Below, piece after piece: positions 7,717-14,441 of a stretch of DNA of 17,897 nt. Origin of the DNA: Muribaculaceae bacterium (GTDB lineage Bacteria; Bacteroidota; Bacteroidia; Bacteroidales; Muribaculaceae). The DNA is taken from the NCBI GenBank assembly GCA_022511505.1, contig JAFLTK010000239.1:1-17897 (forward strand), read 5' to 3'. Within the stretch, counting starts at the first letter, position 1. Every line of letters begins with the position of its first letter. The notes under the pieces are model-generated. The model was not told the DNA's origin, did no database searches, and saw only the letters and a program-made list of their open reading frames with translations. The position numbers were made by a program, and so were the translations under genes.

Positions 7717-8866
7717 AGTAGGGCCTCCTGTTACAGGAGATGATTTTTATGGAAGAGAAGCAGAACTCACTCGTGCTCACGACTATCTAACTTCTTACCA
7801 TTCTTTGGTATTATCCGCGCCACGGCGAATAGGAAAGTCATCCTTTGCTAAAAGGTTAATTGAAGACAAAATTAACGAAGGATGGAAATGTGTCTATATC
7901 GATTTAGAAGGAGTGCGCACTCGCGACGAGTTCCTCCAAATCCTCATAAGTACATTTGACAAAGCCGGTATCTGGGTGGAGGCTATGCATGCAACAGGCG
8001 GCTTCATATCTAAAATTCTCGAAAGCATTAAAGGTATAGGCCCGCTAAAAATTGATTATAATCAATCCGAAAACACTGAAAATTTATATGCATCATTAGC
8101 AGAAGTAATAGATCACTCTAAAGATGCGCTAATTGTTATTGATGAACTTACACTTTTCTTAAGTATTCTTGATAGAAATCCCCAAAATCATAACGAAGCA
8201 GAGTTTTTTCTCAACTGGTTCAGAAGTCTGAGACAGGTTTCAAATAGTAAAATTAGATGGATTTTTTGTGGCTCAGTTGGATTGCATAATTTCACCCAGA
8301 TGCGCAATCTTTCAATGACAATCAACGACCTTCTTTCATTTGATTTTGACGCTTTATCTGATGAAGAAGCCCAGGGGTTGGTAAAAGCATTGGCTGAATC
8401 AGAGAATATTGCTATTAGTCAAGAACTTGTTGATTATCTTCTTGATCGAATCGAGTGGCCCATCCCTTATTTTATCCAATTACTTTTTACAAATATCAAA
8501 AACCATCCCGGCTCAAGAAGCGGGATTAATCATCAGATAATAGATGACGCGATAACCAAGTTGTCACAAGGAGATGACCTGCGAACATGGTCAGAAAGAT
8601 TAGCCGAATACAACGGATATGAAAAAGGTGCACGTTTAATACTCAGAAGATTGAGCGAGCCCGAGGATGGTCTCTCAAGAGAACAACTTTTTGCTATCTA
8701 CTCGGCCTCCACCAACAACCCTGACCCGGATGAGAATGAAGAGGCCTTTAGCCAGATCCTTAATATGATAGAACATGACGGATATATAATGCGCACATCT
8801 AATGGCAAAAGGCGCTTTAGATCCCCGCTTTTAAGAATTTGGTGGTATTATAAATTTGTAGAATGA
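7700..8866 (+). CDS. P-loop ATPase A (archaeal-ATPase/Orc-Cdc6-like) with C-terminal winged helix
   Basis: The 388-residue protein is a probable cytoplasmic ATP-driven switch of unknown target. It opens with the family's GREAEL motif (18-23), followed by Walker A SAPRRIGKSS (39-48, K46) and Walker B LIVIDE (144-149). A strand with polar residues (WIFCGS, about 195-200) may act as sensor 1. From about residue 310 the sequence reads as a winged helix, ending in FRSPLLRIWWYYKF, a tail pattern I associate with archaeal-type ATPases (Pfam ATPase_2 / DUF234-like). No nuclease, protease or transmembrane part is visible. It overlaps the next ATPase gene by ATGA. Its codon use is AT-rich, unlike uvrB, ygiQ or the peptidase downstream, which suggests acquisition. 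The fold is fairly sure; its role is not. Confidence 0.8.
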   Translation: MAITNKVGPPVTGDDFYGREAELTRAHDYLTSYHSLVLSAPRRIGKSSFAKRLIEDKINEGWKCVYIDLEGVRTRDEFLQILISTFDKAGIWVEAMHATGGFISKILESIKGIGPLKIDYNQSENTENLYASLAEVIDHSKDALIVIDELTLFLSILDRNPQNHNEAEFFLNWFRSLRQVSNSKIRWIFCGSVGLHNFTQMRNLSMTINDLLSFDFDALSDEEAQGLVKALAESENIAISQELVDYLLDRIEWPIPYFIQLLFTNIKNHPGSRSGINHQIIDDAITKLSQGDDLRTWSERLAEYNGYEKGARLILRRLSEPEDGLSREQLFAIYSASTNNPDPDENEEAFSQILNMIEHDGYIMRTSNGKRRFRSPLLRIWWYYKFVE

Positions 8867-9777
8867 TGGAAAAGAAACCGGTGATACTAAATGAAGATAC
8901 ATTTGTTTCTGTACAGAATGAAATCAACATCAACATGGTTTCATCAAGCAATCAGGCCGTACTAATAATAGGTCAAAATGGTTCAGGAAAGACATTCCTG
9001 TTAAACCGAATATACAACAACTCGGAAAATGCTTACTATGATAAAATCTGGATTGATGGGCGATCTATCTTCAGTTCCGATGAAATTATCATGCAATGTT
9101 CTAATAAATCTAATAAATCTAATAAATGCTTACTATTCATTGATGATATAGATTTCTATTTTAATAGATGTACGTTCGATGAACAATACCGACTTAGACG
9201 TTTTCTCTATAGTCAAGACGCTCCCATGCTAATAGGCTCTTTATCAAGACTATTACCATCGCTAACTGATTATAATGCTCCCTTCTTTGAGGGAATGAAA
9301 TTGGTGTACATCAAATCTGTTGATTCAACAGATTTAAGCATTTTTTTTAGCCCACCATATATTAAACGTGCTCTATCACTATTAATCTATATGCCCAAAA
9401 CGATTAGATCTTTAGAGATTATTGAGGCTATTCTGACAATTAATAAAAATCAAAATTCCGATTTAGATATATTGCTATCTTGGTTCGCGGAAAAGTATAG
9501 GGCTATATATCAAGGTCTGCCAACTTATTCTCAACATATTCTAAATGCTTTATGTTTAAAAACCGATGGAATGATTATGTCAGAAATTAAATACATGACA
9601 AAATTACCGCCGAATATCCTTACGGCCTATCTAAACTCTCTTAGTAAAAACAATATAATCAATATCGATAAGACTATCAAGAAATTATGTAGATACTCCA
9701 TTAAAGACCAACTCTTCTCGCTCTGGTTACAGGACGGTTCAAGCAACACGGCAAACGAATCTAATCAGAGTGAATAA
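8863..9777 (+). CDS. P-loop ATPase B, translationally coupled partner of ATPase A
   Basis: The 304-residue protein is a second, more diverged ATPase. Walker A is GQNGSGKT (37-44, K43) and Walker B is LLFIDDID (90-97). The segment from about residue 215 to 285 has the helical pattern of a winged helix (ALCLKTDGMIMSEI, then LPPNILTAYLNSLSKN). It ends with a short polar tail. Three SNK triplets (80-88) directly precede the Walker B strand. The start ATG at 8863 overlaps the TGA of ATPase A; a second ATG follows at once (8866) and could serve instead. The pair has the same domain order but low visible similarity, so they may form a hetero-oligomer. No close named family is recognised. The gene is AT-rich. 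Confidence 0.72.
   Translation: MMEKKPVILNEDTFVSVQNEININMVSSSNQAVLIIGQNGSGKTFLLNRIYNNSENAYYDKIWIDGRSIFSSDEIIMQCSNKSNKSNKCLLFIDDIDFYFNRCTFDEQYRLRRFLYSQDAPMLIGSLSRLLPSLTDYNAPFFEGMKLVYIKSVDSTDLSIFFSPPYIKRALSLLIYMPKTIRSLEIIEAILTINKNQNSDLDILLSWFAEKYRAIYQGLPTYSQHILNALCLKTDGMIMSEIKYMTKLPPNILTAYLNSLSKNNIINIDKTIKKLCRYSIKDQLFSLWLQDGSSNTANESNQSE
9100..9126 (+). repeat. 9-bp microsatellite (3 x TCTAATAAA) inside ATPase B
   Basis: Three perfect copies (9100-9108, 9109-9117, 9118-9126) each encode Ser-Asn-Lys in the gene's frame. Gain or loss of a unit would lengthen or shorten the protein by three residues just before Walker B without a frameshift. Confidence 0.95.
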
Positions 9778-9799
9778 GCTTGATTCAAGAAATAATTAT

Positions 9800-9807
9800 T
9801 AAATTTG
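9800..9807 (+). promoter_or_regulatory. Candidate -7 element for the small repeat-protein gene
   Basis: TAAATTTG matches TAnnTTTG and lies about 60 bases upstream of the ATG at 9868. The only -33-like sequence (CTTG, 9779-9782) is 17 rather than 19 bases away. The gap of 9778-9867 holds nothing else clear. Confidence 0.35.
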
Positions 9808-9867
9808 TGGCAAATCCTTGGGAGGCCGGTCTATTGTCCCCCAAATAAATAAAATACACATTGACGT

Positions 9868-10239
9868 ATGAAAAAGTTATTACTGTTAATTTTAATATTT
9901 ATGTTTGGTTTTTCAGCAAAGGCAGAGCAGATTTCAAACGTAGAATCCACCGGCAGTTGGATTTACATCTACAATGCCCAAGGCAAGAAATACAAAACGC
10001 TATCGGTGTCGACGGTTGGCACCGTCGTTGGGTTTAGCGCCACATTTTTTGTGAGTCAAAACGGCGGTTGGATCTATCTCTGGGACGCTGAAGGGCGCAA
10101 GTATAAAACACTGTCCAAGAGCATGGTTGGCGACGTCATCGGCGTAGCCGGCGACACCTTTACATCGCGCAACGGCGGATGGATCTACACCTGGGACAAA
10201 AACGGCAAGAAAATCAAAACCCGCGCCGCCACCCGCTAA
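9868..10239 (+). CDS. Small exported protein with 37-residue GGWIYxWD repeats
   Basis: The 123-residue protein has a signal peptide (residues 1-19, cleavage near AKA/E), so it is exported. The mature part is two and a half copies of a 37-residue repeat: 29-65, 66-102 and a partial copy 103-123. Each begins G-S/G-W-I-Y, then a D/N turn, then G-K/R-K and KTLS-type residues; the full units go on through V-G-x-V and end in S-x-N. The pattern suggests repeated beta-hairpins, somewhat like WG-type repeats, but I cannot assign a domain. The last unit is cut short with a basic end (KTRAATR). Only 33 bases separate it from the Tricorn-like peptidase gene, so the two may be co-transcribed. Its composition is closer to the peptidase than to the AT-rich ATPases. 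Function unknown. Confidence 0.82.
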   Translation: MKKLLLLILIFMFGFSAKAEQISNVESTGSWIYIYNAQGKKYKTLSVSTVGTVVGFSATFFVSQNGGWIYLWDAEGRKYKTLSKSMVGDVIGVAGDTFTSRNGGWIYTWDKNGKKIKTRAATR

Positions 10240-10272
10240 AAATTAAGTTACATCATTATATCCCATTTTGCA

Positions 10273-13200
10273 ATGAGAAAAACAATCACCCTTTTAGCCT
10301 TTGCAGCGACCATCGGCGCGGCGGCCGCGACTGTCGGCGAGCCGCTGTGGATGAGAGACGTCAACATCTCCCCGGACGGGAAAACGATTGCGTTTACCTA
10401 TAAGGGCGACATCTACACCGTCCCGGTCGCGGGCGGCACGGCGACGCGACTGACGTCGCTGCCCAGTTATGAGAGCGACCCGGTTTGGTCGCCCGACAGC
10501 AAGATGATTGCTTTTGCGAGCGACCGCAACGGTGGCCGCGATGTCTATGTGATGAATGTTGACGGCGGGTCGGCTACGCGATTGACGTTCCACTCGGCTG
10601 CCGAAACGCCCGAGGCGTTCACGCCCGACGGCAGCGCCGTGCTTTTCTCGGCCGCCATCCAGGACCCGGCTGAGAGCCTGCTGTTCCCGTCGGCGCGCTT
10701 GACCGAACTTTACAGCGTCGACATCGCTACTCCGGGCGTTGCGCGCCAAGTGCTTGCCTCGCCGGCCGTGGCCGTGGAGTTTATCCCCGGTGGCGACGGG
10801 TCGTTCCTGTACTATGACGTCAAGGGGATGGAAAACACGTGGCGCAAGCATCACACGTCGTCGGTCACCCGCGACATCTGGAAATATGACCCCAAGACGG
10901 GGCGCCACACCAACCTGACGGCACGCCCGGGCGAAGACCTCGACCCGACCGTAAGCCCCGACGGCAAGACATTCTACTTTCTGAGCGAACGTGACAACGG
11001 GTCGCTCAACGTCTATGCCGCGCCTATCGACAACCCGGCGGCTGCCAAAGCCTTGACGGCCATGGGACCCCACCCCGTCCGCTTCCTCTCGGGAGCCGAC
11101 AACGGCCTGCTCGCCATGGGCTACAACGGCGAGATTTACACCCTCGACCCCGCCAAGGGAGGCGCTCCGGTCAAGGTCAATGTCAGCATAACGCTCGACG
11201 AGGACAACCAACCGACGACCGTCTCGCTCGGCAACGGATATGAGGACGCCGCCGTGTCGCCCGACGGCAAGCAGATTGCCATCGCTCGCCGCGGGGACAT
11301 CTTTGTCGGCTCTATCGACCATGAGTCGGTCAAGCGCGTGACCAACACCGGCGCGCGCGAGGGCGACATCGCCTGGGGCGACGACAACCGCACTCTCTAC
11401 TACACCTCCGAGCGCGAGGGACATCGCAATATTTATGTCGCCACGATGGAACGTCGCGATGACCCGACTTTCTCGCTCGCAACGCTCGTTGCCGAGGAAC
11501 CGCTTTTTGACCATCGCGACAACATCGACCGCGAGAAACCGGTCCTCAGCCCCGACGGCAAGAAACTCGCCTACATCGAGAACCGTAACCGCATCCGCGT
11601 CATGACCCTCGCCAACCGCCAGACCGTCACGCTGACCGACTCTACCCTATACCCGCGTCGCGACGGCGGCATCAATCTGGCCTGGTCGCCTGACAGCCGC
11701 TGGATTGTGGCCGAACTCATCGGCAGTTATCGCGACCCGTATACCGACATTCTGCTCATCAACGCCGAGACCGGCGACATCACCAACATCACCGAGAGCG
11801 GATACTTTGACGAGATGCCCCGCTTTGTCATGGACGGCAATGCAATCCTCTTCCTCAGTGAACGTTACGGTATGAGAAACCACGCCTCGTGGGGCTCGAT
11901 GAGCGATGCCATGCTCGTGTTCCTCAACCGCGATGCCTATGACCGCTATCGCCTCAACGACGAGGACTATGAACTCAGAAAAGAGGTCGAGAAATCGCGC
12001 AAGAAGAAAGAAAAAGATGCCGACAAGGACACCGACAAGAAAGGCAAGAAAAAAGATAAGAAGAAAGACGAGGCCATTGACCCCGATGCCAAGGACGATG
12101 TCAAGGCAATCAACGTCGAGACCGCCGGCATTCAGGACCGAATCGTGCGCCTGACTCCCAACTCGTCAGACATCTGTGACGCCATCATCGACGGCGACAA
12201 CCTCTACTACCTCTCGGCCGTCGAGAAAGGCTATGACCTGTGGAAGCTCAACCTGCGCGACGGTGACACCAAAATCGTCTCCAAACTCGGCGCCGGCCGC
12301 ATGTCGTTCACCACCGACACCAAGGGTAACATCTACCTCCTCGGCAATAACGCCCTAAAGAAACTGACGACCTCCAACGACAAGTTGACCGCCATTTCGC
12401 TCAAGGGCAGCGCAAAAATCGACACCCGCGCCGAGCGCGAGGCAATGTTTGAAAACGTCATCAACCAGGAGCGTGAAATGTTCTACACCCCTACCCTACA
12501 CGGCGTTGACTGGGACATGATGGCCGACAACTATCGCCGCTTCCTGCCCCACATCAACAACAACTATGACTACGCCGAGATGCTCAGCGAACTGCTTGGC
12601 GAACTGAACGTTTCCCACACCGGTGCCGGCTATCGCGGTCCCGCCGCGACCGACCCCGTCGCCTCGCTCGGCCTGCTCTTTGACATGACCTACGCCGGCC
12701 CCGGCCTGCGTGTCAGCGAGATTGTCAAGGGCGGTCCGCTCGACCATGCCGACATCGATATCGCCCCCGGCGCCGTCATCACCGCCATCAACGGCACCAC
12801 CCTCGAGCCCACCACCCCCGTTGACTCGCTGCTGATGAACACCCGCGGCCGCAAGACGCTCTTGGCCCTCGACGGCGGCAAGCAACTTGTGGTCCTCCCC
12901 ATCTCTCAGGGCGAAATGGGCGACCTCCTCTATAAGCGCTGGGTTGCACGCAACGAGGCCATCGTCGACTCCCTCTCGGGCGGCCGCCTCGGCTATGTCC
13001 ACATCCAGTCAATGGGCGACCCCTCGTTCCGCGACATCTACTCAAAGATACTCGGCAAATACTCCACCCGCGACGGTATCGTCATCGACACCCGCTGGAA
13101 CGGTGGCGGACGCCTCCACGAGGACATCGAAATCCTCTTTAGCGGCCACAAGTATTTCACACAGGTAATCCGCGGTCAGCACGGCTGCGACATGCCCTCG

Positions 13201-13542
13201 CGCCGATGGAACAAGCCCTCGATTATGCTGCAATGTGAGGCAAACTACAGCAACGCCCATGGCACCCCCTGGGTCTACAGCCACCAAGGCCTCGGTAAAC
13301 TCGTCGGCGCCCCAGTTCCCGGCACCATGACCTCGGTCAACTGGATAACGATGCAAGACCCATCGATGTATTTCGGCATCCCCGTTATCGGATATGAGTT
13401 GCCCGACGGCACCTACCTCGAGAATACCCAGCTCAACCCCGACATTCTCATCCTCAACGACCCCGCCGAGATTGTCAAAGGTAACGACGCCCAGCTCCGC
13501 GCCGCCGTCGAGTCCCTCCTCTCGACCATCAACAACCAGTAA
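10273..13542 (+). CDS. Tricorn-like S41 family peptidase (periplasmic)
   Basis: This is a large serine peptidase of family S41, Tricorn type, probably degrading peptides in the cell envelope. A signal peptide (about residues 1-19) precedes WD40-like beta-propeller repeats (about 25-560) with recurrent SPDGK/SPDSK motifs. A Lys/Asp-rich stretch (about 574-603) follows. Next come a domain ending in ELNVSH, a PDZ domain (about 800-885) and the protease core (about 900-1080). By comparison with Tricorn's Ser-His-Ser-Glu tetrad, S781-H782 is the Ser-His pair, S993 (in NYSNAHG) the nucleophile and E1050 (in YLENTQL) the acid. The oxyanion/substrate segment IDTRWNGGG is also present, so the enzyme looks active. 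The 1089 residues match the usual length. The start ATG lies right before the signal peptide, and the TAA is followed by a strong hairpin. Confidence 0.95.
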   Translation: MRKTITLLAFAATIGAAAATVGEPLWMRDVNISPDGKTIAFTYKGDIYTVPVAGGTATRLTSLPSYESDPVWSPDSKMIAFASDRNGGRDVYVMNVDGGSATRLTFHSAAETPEAFTPDGSAVLFSAAIQDPAESLLFPSARLTELYSVDIATPGVARQVLASPAVAVEFIPGGDGSFLYYDVKGMENTWRKHHTSSVTRDIWKYDPKTGRHTNLTARPGEDLDPTVSPDGKTFYFLSERDNGSLNVYAAPIDNPAAAKALTAMGPHPVRFLSGADNGLLAMGYNGEIYTLDPAKGGAPVKVNVSITLDEDNQPTTVSLGNGYEDAAVSPDGKQIAIARRGDIFVGSIDHESVKRVTNTGAREGDIAWGDDNRTLYYTSEREGHRNIYVATMERRDDPTFSLATLVAEEPLFDHRDNIDREKPVLSPDGKKLAYIENRNRIRVMTLANRQTVTLTDSTLYPRRDGGINLAWSPDSRWIVAELIGSYRDPYTDILLINAETGDITNITESGYFDEMPRFVMDGNAILFLSERYGMRNHASWGSMSDAMLVFLNRDAYDRYRLNDEDYELRKEVEKSRKKKEKDADKDTDKKGKKKDKKKDEAIDPDAKDDVKAINVETAGIQDRIVRLTPNSSDICDAIIDGDNLYYLSAVEKGYDLWKLNLRDGDTKIVSKLGAGRMSFTTDTKGNIYLLGNNALKKLTTSNDKLTAISLKGSAKIDTRAEREAMFENVINQEREMFYTPTLHGVDWDMMADNYRRFLPHINNNYDYAEMLSELLGELNVSHTGAGYRGPAATDPVASLGLLFDMTYAGPGLRVSEIVKGGPLDHADIDIAPGAVITAINGTTLEPTTPVDSLLMNTRGRKTLLALDGGKQLVVLPISQGEMGDLLYKRWVARNEAIVDSLSGGRLGYVHIQSMGDPSFRDIYSKILGKYSTRDGIVIDTRWNGGGRLHEDIEILFSGHKYFTQVIRGQHGCDMPSRRWNKPSIMLQCEANYSNAHGTPWVYSHQGLGKLVGAPVPGTMTSVNWITMQDPSMYFGIPVIGYELPDGTYLENTQLNPDILILNDPAEIVKGNDAQLRAAVESLLSTINNQ

Positions 13543-13611
13543 TCCCCGCCGTCAAGGTAACATAATCGACAACTTCGTCGACGCGGGCAAAAGGCTCCGG
13601 CCGGTTTTCTC

Positions 13612-13643
13612 GATAAAACGAGATTAATCAAGATAAATCGAGA
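13612..13643 (+). repeat. Direct repeat GATAAAnCGAGA, 20-base period
   Basis: GATAAAACGAGA (13612-13623) and GATAAATCGAGA (13632-13643) differ at one base and lie 20 bases apart, about two helical turns. The same stretch also holds an 8-bp inverted repeat, TTCTCGAT (13607-13614) and ATCGAGAA (13637-13644). It may be a protein-binding region or a weak hairpin after the peptidase gene. Confidence 0.4.
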
Positions 13644-13672
13644 ATCCGTGTCACAGCGTAAAATCTAAAAAC

Positions 13673-13705
13673 GAGGGTGTGTTCCGGCAAATGGAACACA
13701 CCCTC
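13673..13705. terminator. 13-bp perfect hairpin after the Tricorn-like gene
   Basis: GAGGGTGTGTTCC (13673-13685) and GGAACACACCCTC (13693-13705) form a perfect 13-bp stem with a 7-base loop. It lies between the peptidase stop and the tetR promoter, where a terminator is expected. On the plus strand no T-run follows at once; on the minus strand a T5 run follows directly. Confidence 0.65.
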
Positions 13706-13733
13706 TCTCATCCAACTATGTTCTGTTTGATTT

Positions 13734-13764
13734 TTTGTGCGTTAAAAAATTATTTATATCTTTG
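13734..13764 (+). promoter_or_regulatory. Canonical promoter of the efflux operon (TTTG-N19-TATCTTTG)
   Basis: TTTG at 13734-13737, exactly 19 bases, then TATCTTTG at 13757-13764: a perfect match to the Bacteroidetes consensus. Transcription should start at about 13768-13771, leaving a leader of about 40 bases before the tetR ATG. Confidence 0.85.
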
Positions 13765-13767
13765 CGT

Positions 13768-13781
13768 TAACAATATTGTTA
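13768..13781. promoter_or_regulatory. Palindromic operator TAACAATATTGTTA, probable TetR site
   Basis: This is a perfect 14-bp palindrome placed exactly at the predicted transcription start of the tetR-led operon. Bound repressor there would block RNA polymerase. Its position and symmetry fit autoregulation by the TetR protein encoded next. Confidence 0.7.
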
Positions 13782-13807
13782 GTCAAACATGTCAAACAGA
13801 ATTAGTA

Positions 13808-14440
13808 ATGAATGTTTCACCCCAAAATATTGAGCAAACCACTGAGCAGAAGATAATTGAGGCGGCTCAGGCGGAATTTATGACAAAGGGTTATGACGGC
13901 GCCCGAACAACGGTTATCGCCGCTAAAGCCGGTGTCACTCATGCCATGTTCCACTATTATTTCCGCACGAAAGAGAAAATTTTTGAGAAAATCATCTCGC
14001 AAAAAATGGAACTGCTGACATCTTTAATAAAGGAGTCAATCGCTTCGACAAATCTTCCTTTGGAGGAAAAACTCAGGCACATCATTGACCGTCACATTGA
14101 TTTCATAGCCGACAATCCCGAGTTGCCGGGCTTCCTTATGCGTGAAGTTTTCGGCAACAGCGAGCGGCTAAACCTCGTTCGCTCCAAGATTGAGAATGTG
14201 GCCCCGTTATTAATAGCCAATCTCCAATCAGAGCTCGACAATGGCTATCAAGAGGGAAGATATAGAAAGATTGACGCGCGGATGTTGCTTATCGACATCA
14301 TTTCGCTAAATGTATTCGCTTTCATGGCCGCTCCTCTTGTCAACGTCGTCCTTTCCGGATTTATGGACGACAAAAAGACTTTCAGTGAACATCGCAAGAA
14401 TGAAAACTTTGATACAATAATAAGAAAAATAAAAGCATGA
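13808..14440 (+). CDS. TetR/AcrR-family transcriptional regulator (CecR-like context)
   Basis: A DNA-binding repressor of 210 residues that probably senses an export substrate and controls the operon behind it. The N-terminal helix-turn-helix (about residues 33-52) reads TTVIAAKAGVTHAMFHYYF, the classic TetR recognition segment, followed by the RTKEKIFEKI helix. The C-terminal part is helical and serves ligand binding and dimerisation in this family. The frame is open further upstream (to 13679), but that stretch contains the promoter and operator, so the ATG at 13808 (MNVSPQN) is the start. It is followed after 1 base by the TolC gene. In E. coli the TetR regulator CecR sits with ybhGFSR in the same way. 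Confidence 0.92.
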   Translation: MNVSPQNIEQTTEQKIIEAAQAEFMTKGYDGARTTVIAAKAGVTHAMFHYYFRTKEKIFEKIISQKMELLTSLIKESIASTNLPLEEKLRHIIDRHIDFIADNPELPGFLMREVFGNSERLNLVRSKIENVAPLLIANLQSELDNGYQEGRYRKIDARMLLIDIISLNVFAFMAAPLVNVVLSGFMDDKKTFSEHRKNENFDTIIRKIKA

Positions 14441-14441
14441 T

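Noticed and set aside
10294..11514. 406-codon minus-strand frame inside the Tricorn-like gene
   Set aside because: It lies fully opposite clear beta-propeller repeats, has no plausible domain, and is a product of codon bias.
13679..13807. N-terminal extension of the TetR protein
   Set aside because: It would place the promoter and the palindromic operator inside the coding region; the TetR helix-turn-helix spacing fits the ATG at 13808.
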